DNA of 64,000 bases from the NCBI RefSeq assembly GCF_040760075.1, contig NZ_CP142884.1:3720001-3784000 (forward strand), read 5' to 3'. The notes under the pieces are model-generated. The model had not been told where the DNA came from, searched no databases, and saw nothing but the letters and a program-made list of their open reading frames with translations. How positions within the stretch are numbered: the stretch's first letter is position 1; the number at the start of each line of letters is the position of its first letter. The translations under genes and the position numbers were made by a program. Origin of the DNA: Sphingobacterium sp. R2 (GTDB lineage: Bacteria > Bacteroidota > Bacteroidia > Sphingobacteriales > Sphingobacteriaceae). Shown here piece by piece: positions 1 to 9,400 of the stretch.

Positions 1-53
1 AGTTTAGGTATAGCATCAAGGCGTTAGAAATTCTAAATACGCTTTTAAAAAAT

Positions 54-90
54 AAAGGTTCTCAGTGATTACTGAGAACCTTTATTTTTA
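54..90 (-). terminator. Rho-independent terminator
   Basis: A perfect 12-bp stem (54-65 with 72-83) closes a 6-nt loop. It is followed by T-rich sequence on both strands, so it can end the glycosyltransferase transcript on the minus strand and any gene converging from the left. The glycosyltransferase stop codon sits at its right edge. Confidence 0.85.
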
Positions 91-1269
91 TGCTTCTCTT
101 TTCAAGTCAAAAGAGACATATTTTTCATAATCGACTAATGACCTGACTGGTGTGGCTAAACTTTGAAGGAGATCGATGTACATTTTTGCTACTTTCTTCC
201 ACACAGTCTGCTCACCGTAACTGCGCGCTTTAAACCGATGCCAAGCTAAAAGACGTTTTGAAGAGTACAATAAATTGATATTAGCACGCATTGCTTCTAA
301 ATCGTTAAAAGGCGTCAATATACCGCGTTCATCTTTTAATAAATCGCTGGCATGCCAATATGGTGTAGAGATAACAGCAGCACCTGCTCCCACAGCGAAT
401 GACAGTGTTCCACTGCTGATTTGCTGTTCGTGAGGGTAGGGGGATAGATAGATATCGCACGCGGTCAGATACTCTTTCAATTCTTCATCTGTCAGAAATT
501 TATCAATAAAAACAACTTTATCTTCCAAATTCAGTTGACTGATTAAATTTTGCAATTCAAAACGATAGGATTCTCCCTCATGAGCCAAAACATTAGGATG
601 TGTCTTTCCGATGATCAGATATTTGAATCCAGGTAGATCGGTACCAGCTAGGGATTTTATAGCATACTCCAATCCTTTACTCCTCCCAATCAGGCCGAAG
701 GTCATCATGACAAAATTGTCTTGGAGACCTAATTTGTATTTTGCTAAACCTTGATTGTAATCAAACAGCGGAACACCATGTGGTATAAATTTAATCTTAC
801 CCGCTTGCGCTGGATCAAATTGCTCTTTCAATAATTCGACCCCTTTCGGTGAAAGACTTACAACTGCCTGGGATTTCTCTAAAAGTAATTCCATAATTTC
901 TTTTTGCTGCAACGATGGTGTCTGCAAAATAGTATGAAATATTGTTAACAATGGTATGGTGAGGTTGTTTGCAATTTGTGTAATAAAAATACCATCAACA
1001 CCGCCAAAGATTCCAAACTCATGTTGAATAATACAATAGTCGTATTCCTCATTGATAAGGCGGGCCGCTTGATGATAACTGTCCAGTCGATCTCTATGAA
1101 TAACAAAGCGAACAGATTCGTCGAAATCCTCTACTCCATGTTTTGATAATGCGATAAGATCAATATGGACGCTAGGATCTAACTCCATACCTTCTTTAAG
1201 GTCTTTGGTAAAGGTAGCCAGTCCACATTCTTGTGGTGGGCATGTACTTATAATTGCTATTTTTTTCAT
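88..1269 (-). CDS. Glycosyltransferase family 4 (GT-B fold)
   Basis: This 393-aa cytoplasmic protein is a retaining glycosyltransferase of the GT4/glycosyl transferase group 1 type, which moves a sugar from a nucleotide-sugar donor to a glycan or lipid acceptor. The N-terminus (CPPQECGLATFTKDL) is the glycine-containing acceptor-side loop of the GT-B fold. The middle motif GLIGRSKGLEYAI and the C-terminal stretch EQQISSGTLSFAVGAGAAVIST (about 285-305) form the donor-binding E-x7-type region. Length is normal for the family. Donor and acceptor cannot be read from the sequence. It stands alone on the minus strand, with a strong Shine-Dalgarno upstream, which is uncommon in this phylum. Confidence 0.88.
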   Translation of the reverse strand: MKKIAIISTCPPQECGLATFTKDLKEGMELDPSVHIDLIALSKHGVEDFDESVRFVIHRDRLDSYHQAARLINEEYDYCIIQHEFGIFGGVDGIFITQIANNLTIPLLTIFHTILQTPSLQQKEIMELLLEKSQAVVSLSPKGVELLKEQFDPAQAGKIKFIPHGVPLFDYNQGLAKYKLGLQDNFVMMTFGLIGRSKGLEYAIKSLAGTDLPGFKYLIIGKTHPNVLAHEGESYRFELQNLISQLNLEDKVVFIDKFLTDEELKEYLTACDIYLSPYPHEQQISSGTLSFAVGAGAAVISTPYWHASDLLKDERGILTPFNDLEAMRANINLLYSSKRLLAWHRFKARSYGEQTVWKKVAKMYIDLLQSLATPVRSLVDYEKYVSFDLKREA

Positions 1270-1278
1270 AAAACTTAA

Positions 1279-1287
1279 CCCTCCTTA
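1279..1287 (-). promoter_or_regulatory. Strong Shine-Dalgarno of the glycosyltransferase gene
   Basis: On the minus strand TAAGGAGGG lies 9 nt before the ATG at 1269. This is an almost complete anti-16S match. Most other starts in this window have no such element, as expected for Bacteroidota, so it fixes this start and is itself unusual. Confidence 0.7.
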
Positions 1288-1719
1288 CTTGTATTTTGTA
1301 CTTCTTTAACTGGAAGATCGAGAATGGCCATTAGCAACAAATAATATCCCTTTTCCAATCCTATTTTTTTTGCTTTTATATCAATATTTTCCATATCAGT
1401 ACGCGATTTTGAGTGTAATTATTTTGATGAGGATAAATCAAAATTTATACCCAAAGACAGTGTGTAATGGCATATCCGTACTTTTTTACTTGAAATAGCG
1501 TAGCATAGTGATGCAACTACCGTAAAATTCAATATAACTCCGTATTTATAGCGTAGTAAAACTTGTTTTTGTCTTTGTAGCCATTCAACATTGACGTCAA
1601 TACCTAATATCAATTGATAAGACATGTTTGGATGTAGATTTTATAATACGATAATATCAGAAATTTTCAAACAATTTTGACCTTTGGCTCGTTGTGTTTT
1701 CAGTTAACATACTTAGTTC
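1288..1719. other. Divergent intergenic region, no gene seen
   Basis: About 430 bp separate the glycosyltransferase (minus) from exonuclease III (plus). It must hold both promoters, but I could not find a convincing TTTG/TAnnTTTG pair. A 68-codon minus-strand frame at 1419-1625 has no recognisable features and is not called. Confidence 0.5.
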
Positions 1720-2502
1720 ATGAAGATAGCAACTTATAATATAAATGGTATCAACGCGCGGCTTCCAGTCCTTTTAAGATGGTTGGCAGAAGAGTCGCCA
1801 GATGTGGTTTGTCTTCAAGAACTAAAATCGCCCCAGGAGCGTTTTCCGTTGAAAGAGATAAGTGATCTTGGCTATCATGCCATTTGGCATGGCCAGAAAA
1901 GTTGGAACGGAGTTGCGGTGCTTTCGAAATACGAGATTGAAGAAATCACAAGAGTTCTCCCCGGAGATCCTGAGGATAATCAAAGTCGATATTTGGAAGT
2001 CATAATCCAAAACGTTGTCATATGTTGTATTTATCTACCGAATGGCAATCCTCTCCCAGGGGCCAAATATGATTACAAATTAAATTGGATAGAACGGTTG
2101 AACAAAAGGTCTAAAACACTTCTTAAGATGAATGTACCGGCTATTCTGATCGGTGATTTCAATATTATTCCAGGAGAGATAGACACCTATAAGCCAGAAA
2201 AATATAGCGATGATGCACTCTTTACAAAAGAAGTTAGGGATGCTTTCAGTCTACTGCTAACAGATGGATGGCAAGATGCTATACGTTCACTTTTTCCAGA
2301 TAAGGAAGTTTATACCTTCTGGGATTATTTTAGGCATGCCTATGCTCGAAATGCAGGGATGCGTATAGATCACATTCTTTTGAGTCCTTCGATTCAGGCT
2401 CGGTTAATGGAAGGTGGTATAGATCGGGATGTTCGTGGATGGGAGAAGAGTAGCGATCATGCCCCTACATGGATTAGATTAAATAATAACACGAATGGCT
2501 AG
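1720..2502 (+). CDS. xth: Exodeoxyribonuclease III / AP endonuclease
   Basis: This enzyme cleaves DNA 5' of abasic sites and degrades duplex DNA 3' to 5' in base-excision repair. The 260-aa length and the exonuclease-endonuclease-phosphatase fold motifs are complete: N-terminal KIATYNINGINAR, the metal-binding Glu in VVCLQELKS, SWNGVAVLSK, the catalytic GDFNI, the RIDHILLS segment and the terminal catalytic SDHAP. It overlaps the next gene, a Nudix hydrolase, by 8 bp, so the two are co-transcribed and probably translationally coupled. That pairing fits a joint role in oxidative DNA damage and nucleotide-pool cleaning, which is inferred. Confidence 0.93.
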   Translation: MKIATYNINGINARLPVLLRWLAEESPDVVCLQELKSPQERFPLKEISDLGYHAIWHGQKSWNGVAVLSKYEIEEITRVLPGDPEDNQSRYLEVIIQNVVICCIYLPNGNPLPGAKYDYKLNWIERLNKRSKTLLKMNVPAILIGDFNIIPGEIDTYKPEKYSDDALFTKEVRDAFSLLLTDGWQDAIRSLFPDKEVYTFWDYFRHAYARNAGMRIDHILLSPSIQARLMEGGIDRDVRGWEKSSDHAPTWIRLNNNTNG

Positions 2503-2962
2503 AAAACTTAATTGTAGTGCGGGACTATTATTGTATAAAGTGTATGAACAACAAATTTATTTTTTCTTAGTACACCCTGGAGGACCATATTTTGCCAAGA
2601 AGGATGGGGGTTATTGGACTATTCCGAAAGGAGAGATCGATATTGCCGAAGATGCCCTCACAGCTGCCAAAAGAGAGTTTATGGAAGAAACAGGATATGT
2701 GCCTGATGGAAAGTTTATGGAATTGCGTCCTATTCAACAGAAAGGAGGAAAAAAAGTATTGTGTTGGGCAATTGAGGGAGATATGGATCCGCATAAACTC
2801 ATCAGCAATACCTTTGCATTGGAATGGCCTCCTAGATCAGGAAAAATACAAATTTATCCTGAAGTGGATCGTGGCGCCTGGTTTACATTCACACAAGCCA
2901 TCAAAAAGATAAACCAACGGCAAATCGATTTTTTAAAGCAAGTTATTGCTAATGTATTTTAA
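2495..2962 (+). CDS. Nudix hydrolase
   Basis: This 155-aa protein carries the complete Nudix box G-x5-E-x7-REUxEExGU, seen as GEIDIAEDALTAAKREFMEE at about residues 47-66, which binds Mg2+ and hydrolyses nucleoside diphosphates linked to another group. Just before it lies the WTIPKGE motif, typical of the bacterial branch related to diadenosine polyphosphate and oxidised-nucleotide hydrolases. The substrate cannot be assigned from sequence alone. The start overlaps the end of the exonuclease III gene by 8 bp, which supports a two-gene repair operon. Confidence 0.9.
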   Translation: MARKLNCSAGLLLYKVYEQQIYFFLVHPGGPYFAKKDGGYWTIPKGEIDIAEDALTAAKREFMEETGYVPDGKFMELRPIQQKGGKKVLCWAIEGDMDPHKLISNTFALEWPPRSGKIQIYPEVDRGAWFTFTQAIKKINQRQIDFLKQVIANVF

Positions 2963-3043
2963 CTCTGTATCCAAAGTCTTTTGCTCTGCGACGCATCATC
3001 AAGAAAATTTTTAAGAATTTCGCGTTATAACATATTTATGAAT

Positions 3044-3051
3044 TATATTTG
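3044..3051 (+). promoter_or_regulatory. Possible -7 element (TATATTTG)
   Basis: TATATTTG fits the Bacteroidota -7 consensus TAnnTTTG and lies 98 bp before the receiver-protein start. No good TTTG -33 element is present at the expected 19-21 bp spacing, so this is weak. Confidence 0.3.
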
Positions 3052-3149
3052 ATGAATATCGCTCATTGAAGACGGGTCAGGTAAACAAAGGAACACAATG
3101 TGATAATGAATGAGCAGATAACGTTCAAAATTAGGGATTGGAATAAAGT

Positions 3150-3521
3150 ATGGAAAACAAAACGGTTTTCATTTGTGATGATGATAGCACAATAGTTGAC
3201 ATGTTACAAATGCTTTTGGAAATGTCGGGTTACGACACAATTGTTGAGACAAATAGTCTTAATGCCTTAGAAGTGATCCGGGAAAATAGACCCGATGTCA
3301 TTTTATTAGACCTATGGATGCCGATGCTTTCTGGAGATGAGTTGACAAAAAAAATTAGAGAAGATGAAGAACTGAAAGGACTGTTTGTAATATGCATATC
3401 CGCCAGTAAGGATGGAAAAGATGTGGCATTTCGAGCAGGGGCTAATCGTTTTATAGCAAAGCCATTTGATATCAATGACCTGCTAGAAGCAGTACAAAGT
3501 TCATCAAATGTCGATAGATAA
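3150..3521 (+). CDS. Single-domain response regulator (CheY-like receiver)
   Basis: This 123-aa protein is only a receiver domain. The acidic pocket is CDDD (about residues 9-12), the phospho-acceptor Asp is D54 in ILLDLWMP, the switch Ser is in CISAS, and the conserved Lys is in FIAKPFD. There is no output domain, so it must act through protein-protein contact, for example in a phosphorelay or with a hybrid kinase encoded elsewhere. No kinase gene is adjacent. It is monocistronic, with a hairpin downstream and a lipoprotein gene converging on it. Confidence 0.9.
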   Translation: MENKTVFICDDDSTIVDMLQMLLEMSGYDTIVETNSLNALEVIRENRPDVILLDLWMPMLSGDELTKKIREDEELKGLFVICISASKDGKDVAFRAGANRFIAKPFDINDLLEAVQSSSNVDR

Positions 3522-3558
3522 TTGCATAATTTAAACTTCGTTTTACCATAAAAATGAA

Positions 3559-3593
3559 GATGTCCTGCAATTAAAATTAATCTGCAAGACATC
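3559..3593 (-). terminator. Hairpin terminator between converging genes
   Basis: An 11-bp stem (3559-3569 with 3583-3593) has one mismatch on the plus strand that becomes a G-U pair on the minus strand. A T-rich run follows on the minus strand. It lies between the receiver gene and the lipoprotein gene and best serves the latter. Confidence 0.6.
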
Positions 3594-3631
3594 CCCGATA
3601 TCACAATTATTGTTATTATTTCTCCGCCGTA

Positions 3632-4102
3632 TTAAAGAGCAGCTTTTACTGCGGCGATACAGTCGGATTGATATTTCATGATATTATCTTTATCCGAAGC
3701 TGATATTTTACCGTCAGCAACACTTTTTTCAATTTCGTTTTTGATATCTAATAACGATTTTTCTTTATCCAATGCTTTGTCAGCGGTTTCAGCATTGATA
3801 CGTTCTACCCAAGTTTTTCCAAGTTTTGTATAGAGCTCTTTTGCTTTATCATTGGAAAGAACAGGCGCAGCAACCGAAGCTATAGCAGCGTTTGCCGCTG
3901 CTTTATCCGAATAGACCATTGCTTCGGCATCCTTTGTAGCAGCGTCTTCAGAAGTCTTCATCGCTTCTTCGTTCGCATCTGCCGCTTTTTCTTCCGCATG
4001 TTCCATATTTTCAGCCGCCTTTTCCTGTGGCGTCTGGTTATTACACGATGCTAACAATGTTAAAGCGGCTAGGGATGCAAATAATGTTTTGTTTGAAATC
4101 AT
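3632..4102 (-). CDS. Ala/Glu-rich lipoprotein, function unknown
   Basis: The 156-aa product begins with a lipoprotein signal peptide ending in LLASC, with lipidated Cys20, so it should be anchored on the periplasmic side of a membrane. Residues 25-75 are very rich in Ala, Glu, Lys and Asp with heptad-like spacing, which suggests a helical or coiled-coil stalk. The C-terminal 75 residues look like a small helical bundle. I do not recognise a family. It is monocistronic, just downstream of a sigma-factor gene on the same strand. Confidence 0.75.
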   Translation of the reverse strand: MISNKTLFASLAALTLLASCNNQTPQEKAAENMEHAEEKAADANEEAMKTSEDAATKDAEAMVYSDKAAANAAIASVAAPVLSNDKAKELYTKLGKTWVERINAETADKALDKEKSLLDIKNEIEKSVADGKISASDKDNIMKYQSDCIAAVKAAL

Positions 4103-4201
4103 AATATTCTTTATTTAGTGAAGTTTTTTAAATAACAAGATTTATCTGTAAATAGTTTTCTTTTTTATAATTTAACGAAGGTTTTAATTAACGATAGCCT
4201 A

Positions 4202-4696
4202 TTAATGGTATACCGAAAGTTGTTTTTTCATCGTCTTACGAATAAAATGGATACGTGTTTTGATCGTTCCCTCGGGCATATTCATATATTCCGCGATTTC
4301 ATAGTATTTAAATCCTTCCAGAAACATATTAAAAATTTCATAATTTTCATGTGAAAGTTGATTTAACGCTTTCTGAATATCATCTAAAATAAACTTAGTT
4401 GTGCTTGCATTTGTCGAAGTAGATTCATTCATTACAAGGGACGCATACTCATGATGATAATTTTCGGTCCTTTTCGTTTTTCTATAATGATTAATATAGA
4501 TGTTCCGCATGATTACGTATAACCAAGAACCTACTTTTGGATTATGCATCAGCTTTTCAATTGATTTTAATGCATTAACCATGGTGTCCTGTATGAGGTC
4601 ATTCTTAATCTCAGGATCCGAGGTGAATTGTGAAGCGAAATTTTTGAGCAAACCTCTCTTTTCTCTAAAAAATGAATTTATTTCGATATGTTGCAT
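4202..4696 (-). CDS. RNA polymerase sigma factor (ECF-like sigma-70)
   Basis: I chose the internal ATG at 4696, giving 164 aa, because it matches the paralogue at 18770-19270; a longer frame starts at 4762. Region 2 is clear: DLIQDTMVNALKSIEKL and SWLYVIMRNIYINHYRK match the ECF core-binding and -10-recognition helices. Region 4 (YEIFNMFLEGFKYYEIAEYM, then MPEGTIKTRIHFIRKTMKK) is the -35-binding helix-turn-helix. The two regions are joined by a short linker, as in ECF factors. No anti-sigma gene is adjacent, so how its activity is controlled is unclear. Confidence 0.88.
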   Translation of the reverse strand: MQHIEINSFFREKRGLLKNFASQFTSDPEIKNDLIQDTMVNALKSIEKLMHNPKVGSWLYVIMRNIYINHYRKTKRTENYHHEYASLVMNESTSTNASTTKFILDDIQKALNQLSHENYEIFNMFLEGFKYYEIAEYMNMPEGTIKTRIHFIRKTMKKQLSVYH

Positions 4697-5015
4697 ATTG
4701 TTATTTAATAATCTTAATGAATACTGGTCAGTCAGTACAACAACAGTGCAGTTTTTTGTCAAAAATGCCTATTTATAAGCTTCTGCACTATCTTCAAGTA
4801 AATATTACGGGATATGTGATTTATACTTAAATTTGCTTAGGTATTCTGATTATGAGTGTTATAGATGCTGTAATTTTTTCCATTGTTTAAAAACATCCAA
4901 AAAACAAAACCGTATAAAACTTTTCCGAGTAGCGTTTTATCGCTCAACCAGTTTATCAACGTTATTTATACGCTGACAAGTTGAAGGAACAACGTAATCG
5001 GATCGCTAATTTCAT

Positions 5016-5055
5016 ATACTTGTCTAGTTTGACAAATATCGAACTAGACAAGTAT
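5016..5055. repeat. Perfect 14-bp inverted repeat, 12-nt loop
   Basis: ATACTTGTCTAGTT at 5016-5029 is exactly reversed at 5042-5055. It lies in a 617-bp gene-free stretch upstream of the sigma-factor gene and has no T-tract, so it looks more like a protein-binding site or mobile-element remnant than a terminator. Confidence 0.7.
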
Positions 5056-5126
5056 CGAACGTTCTTAAAAGGATTAATAGAATGAATAAATTTGAGGTGG
5101 GTGGTGCAGTGACTGTATATACTGAA

Positions 5127-5169
5127 TAGCAGCAATTCGGGCTTGTTCTAAAATTGTGAATTGCTGCTA
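5127..5169. repeat. Perfect 12-bp inverted repeat, 19-nt loop
   Basis: TAGCAGCAATTC at 5127-5138 is exactly reversed at 5158-5169. It is the second long inverted repeat in the same gene-free stretch (4697-5314). I see no gene in the rest of that stretch. Confidence 0.65.
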
Positions 5170-5314
5170 ATAGATTTAAATCATTGCGCTATACAGAAGA
5201 ATGCTGCAGGGGGGCGAATAAACACCTATTTCAATTTTTCCGATTTCAATTTTCCTGACTACGGAAAGAATGCTGTTGATTAGAATCCTGTCGAACAAGT
5301 CTTTCAGTGGTTTC

Positions 5315-5800
5315 TCAAGATGGAGTTATAGCTGTGTGATCGGCAGTATGATATTTTAGATTCGTGTTAAAATTTTTTTCTGCCTTTTCTATCTCTCTTT
5401 CGCTTACTATTTTTCGCAGTGATTGGCTTGAAAATCTATTTTTGTTTTTGGTGTAATGAATTTCAATTCCTTCTGAAACACAGTAATCTCTCCCTGAAAA
5501 ATCTACAGCCTTATACTCTTCACCTATAAAGTATTTGTGTACAGGAAGCGACTGAAGCATATCCGTAATATCATCATCAGACTCATACGGAATAATCTCG
5601 TCAACAAAGTGGCAGCCTTCTAATTTGATAAACCTTTCAACCATAGTTTGTGCAGCATCATGATTATCGTTTTCTTGTATTTTTGAGTCTGTCTTAAGAC
5701 CTACAATAAGATAATCGCATTGACTCTTAGCTTCCTGAAGGGCCACAATATGGCCTACATGCAACATGTCGAATACCCCAAATATAATACCTATTATCAT
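5315..5800 (-). CDS. Cytidylyltransferase-like nucleotidyltransferase (copy A)
   Basis: The 161-aa protein belongs to the HIGH-type nucleotidyltransferase superfamily, which couples a phosphorylated small molecule to CMP or AMP and releases pyrophosphate. The signature FGVFDMLHVGH (about 7-17) is the nucleotide-binding motif of glycerol-3-phosphate cytidylyltransferase (TagD/GCT) relatives. The second TagD signature RTEGISTT is replaced by RFSSQSLRKI, so substrate or regulation may differ. It lies 15 bp downstream of a close paralogue on the same strand, clearly a tandem duplication. No teichoic-acid-type or lipid genes flank it, so the substrate is unknown. Confidence 0.82.
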   Translation of the reverse strand: MIIGIIFGVFDMLHVGHIVALQEAKSQCDYLIVGLKTDSKIQENDNHDAAQTMVERFIKLEGCHFVDEIIPYESDDDITDMLQSLPVHKYFIGEEYKAVDFSGRDYCVSEGIEIHYTKNKNRFSSQSLRKIVSEREIEKAEKNFNTNLKYHTADHTAITPS

Positions 5801-5815
5801 ATGTTAATTGTTAAA

Positions 5816-6298
5816 TTATGCATTTATCCGCTTCAAAGCGTAATTTGGTGCCTCATTTATACTCACTACAGCACCTTTGTTGTTTTTTTCTTTGGATGCA
5901 ATTATTTTCCGTAAAGACGAACTCGAAAATCTATTTTCCCTTCTGTTGAAATATAGTTCTATCCCTTTGTCTTCGCAATATTTTCTGCCTGTAAATGCTT
6001 TATCCATATATTCGTCTCCCAAAATGCGAACATGAACCTTGAACGATTGTAATACATCTTCTAAGTCCTGTTCAGTAGCATATGGTATAATCATATCAAC
6101 GTGCTTGCACGCTTTCAACTGCATATAGCGTTCAAATACAGATTGGGTCGGCTTATTCTTTTCTGGGCGATCGAGAGTAGGATCTGTTTGTAATCCGCAG
6201 ATCAAAAAGTCGCATTGTTCTCTGGCATCTTCGAGCATCTTAATGTGACCTGCATGAAGCAAATCAAAAGCAGAAAACGTAATTCCTATTTTTTTCAT
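5816..6298 (-). CDS. Cytidylyltransferase-like nucleotidyltransferase (copy B)
   Basis: This 160-aa paralogue of the next gene has the same architecture: FSAFDLLHAGH as nucleotide-binding motif, a central MIIPYATEQDLEDVLQ helix region, GDEYMDKAFTGRKYCE, and RFSSSSLRKI near the C-terminus in place of RTEGISTT. It is first in the two-gene operon. Its promoter shares the 189-bp divergent region with the trehalose operon. Family knowledge supports transfer of CMP or AMP to a phosphorylated alcohol or sugar; which one is unknown. Confidence 0.82.
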   Translation of the reverse strand: MKKIGITFSAFDLLHAGHIKMLEDAREQCDFLICGLQTDPTLDRPEKNKPTQSVFERYMQLKACKHVDMIIPYATEQDLEDVLQSFKVHVRILGDEYMDKAFTGRKYCEDKGIELYFNRRENRFSSSSLRKIIASKEKNNKGAVVSINEAPNYALKRINA

Positions 6299-6487
6299 GT
6301 GTATAATATTTTTTAAACTGCAATTATTGAAGAAGTACTGTAAGAACGCAACTCACGCAAATTCGTTTTAATTTTAAAATGTTTTTTTGCTTTACCGTTT
6401 TTTATAAATCATAACCTTTTTTTCTTAAAAATCCAATGAACTAAAATTGGCGAAAGATGTTCTGATTTAAAAAGATATCAGCAAGCC

Positions 6488-9400
6488 ATGCACACAACTA
6501 AAAAAGTGTCTATTAATACGCCACATACCACATACAGGATTCAGTTTCATAAAGATTTCAACTTCTCAGACTTCAAAAGTGTAATTCCTTATCTCCGAGA
6601 TCTAGGTATAGATACAATTTACGCTTCACCTATTTTCCAGTCGACTCCTGGGAGCATTCATGGCTATGATGGTGTAAATTTTAATCGGATAAATAACGAG
6701 TTGGGTAATCTAGAAGATCTGAAATCGATTAAGGATCTATTGAATAAATACCAAATTAAATGGTTACAAGACATTGTTCCAAACCATATGGCATTTCATC
6801 CAACAAATGAATGGCTTATGAATGTTCTGGAATTTGGTCAATCATCGAAATTTAGCACTTTTTTTGATACCTGTTATAGTGCAGGTTTGTTTGAGAAGGG
6901 CAAGTTGATGGTCCCTATATTGACAGATAATCTGGATGAAGCGATTTCAAAAAACGAAATCATTATCATTTTTTTGGATAATAGTCTTCAGCTGTCTTAT
7001 AAGGGAAACCATTACCCAATTTCTCCTGAATCTTATAGTGTTATCCTCAAGGATTATTTACAGGCTACACCATCTAATTTTGAGGGACTTTTGACTCAGA
7101 TAAATACCGTTCAAGCCGATGGAGATCATGAAGAATGGAAAGTATTGCGTGCTCAAATTTTTAATAAACTGACGAAAAGAAAGTTAAAGAAAATTCTCGA
7201 TCAATTTAATAGTAATTTGAATGATGTTGATGCGTTGGTCAACGCTCAACATTATGAACTTTGCCCTTGGTGGATCACAAACGAAAAAATAAATTTCAGA
7301 CGTTTCTTTACAGTAAATGAACTCATTTGTTTAAATGTACAAGATGATAATGTATTCAATGAATCCCATAAGCTGATAAAAACACTGGTTAAAGAGGGAG
7401 TGATTGACGGATTGAGGATTGATCATATCGATGGACTTTACAATCCGACCGCCTATCTGTATAATTTGAGGAAGTCTGTTGGCTCAGCGACATACATAGT
7501 TGCTGAGAAAATATTGGAGCATGGAGAAGTGCTACCCCATGAATGGCCAATACAGGGAACAACAGGGTACGACTTCTTATCGATGTGCAATAATGTCTTA
7601 ACATCAAAATCTGGAAAGAAAATTTTAGATAAATATTATACGAAATTAGTTGGCAAAAATTCATCTATTGCGGAACAACAATATTTAAAAAAGTCTGCAA
7701 TTCTCAATAAACACATGCAGGGCGAGCTTGGAAACCTCACAAAGTTACTGTCAAGTATTTTACGTATTAATAGCAAAGTTAAAAAAAAACAGCTAAAAGA
7801 TATTTTACAATCATTCTTATCATCTTTTCCAATTTACCGCGTTTACGATGATCACTTTCCGTTGTCTGCATCAACCTACAAATTGTTTTTATCAATTTTT
7901 GAAAAATTAACGCATATTTCTGAGCTTGACCAAACTCTGGTTAATCAGTTCAAGAATCTCTTTGAACAGGCACAGGTGAATTATCAGTCGGAAACCCAAA
8001 GTGATCTGTTAGAATTTTTCATGCGTTGTATGCAATTGACAGGTCCTGTAATGGCGAAGGGGGTGGAAGATACTTTAATGTTTACGTATAACCGCTTTAT
8101 TGGCCATAATGAAGTGGGCGATCATCCAGGGAATTGGGGTGTGAGTAAAAAGGAATTTCATAAAATGATGCAGGAGCGCCAGATGAACTGGTCTCTGTCA
8201 ATGAATGCAAGTTCGACTCACGATACCAAACGCGGTGAAGATGCGCGTAGTCGTCTTTTAGTACTAACCGCTATGGCGCAAAGGTGGATTAAAGAAGTGA
8301 AAATCTGGCACGATGTCGTCCGTAGCGAATATCCAAGAGATCTTCCGCATCCAAATGATGAATACTTTATCTATCAGTCTCTGGTCGCTTCTTTTCCCAT
8401 GGAACAGAGTGATTCCAATATATCCTTAGCATTTGAAAAGCGCTTTTTAGACTACTTGGTTAAATATCTCCGAGAGGGGAAAGAACGATCTAGCTGGGAG
8501 AGTCCAAATGTGGACTATGAAACTTCTGTTCAGGAGTTCGCCACTTTCCTGCTGGACAAAGACCGTCCATTTTTTACCAGCTTTTATCAGTTCTTAGAAG
8601 TGGTGGCCGATTTTGGTGTCATAAATTCGCTTACTCAGCAAATTTTAAAGTTTGCTTGCCCTGGCGTACCTGACATCTATCAGGGTTCAGAGCTTTGGAA
8701 CCATAGTTTTGTCGATCCGGACAATCGAAGACCCATAGATTATACGCGTAGGAAGGAGATTTTGTCTGCTATTGAAAATGGGGATAAAAAGATACTTATC
8801 CAAGATCTATGGAAAGATAGGTTTGATGGAAAAATTAAATTATGGTTAGTAAAAGAATTGGTGAAACTGCGTAAGGAACACCGTGCGCTCGCATCAGATG
8901 GTAGTTACATACCCCTTAAGGTAACTGGTCGCTTTCGTAATAATATTTTAGCATTCGCGCGTAGATCGGGTGAGGAATGGATAGTTGTAGTTGTTCCCTT
9001 AAATCTCGCAGAAACCGGCGATATCTCAGAATTTGTTGTTGGTTCGTTTGATTGGTCTGATACGAAAATTCATCTGTTATCAAACCATTCCGTGGCCTGG
9101 AAGCATATCCTTACGGGATCACAGGGCGAAGGAATGGACATTGCTGTCAATACGATATTTTCGGATCTTCCAATGGCCATCATAAGTTATACGGATTGTC
9201 CACCTCAGCGGAGCTCGGGCATTTTGATGCATGTTAGTTCAATTCCATCTCCTTTCGGGATAGGAGATTTGGGCGCAGAAGCTAGACGATTTGTGAAGCA
9301 ACTTTACCGAAGCGGTCAAAGCTGGTGGCAAGTTCTTCCATTGGGCCCTACGGATGCTACACAATTCCATTCCCCTTATAGCACGCTGAGTAGCAGGGCC

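Noticed and set aside
1419-1625. 68-codon frame on the minus strand
   Set aside because: No domain, signal peptide or start signal; composition is that of intergenic AT-rich DNA. It cannot be supported.
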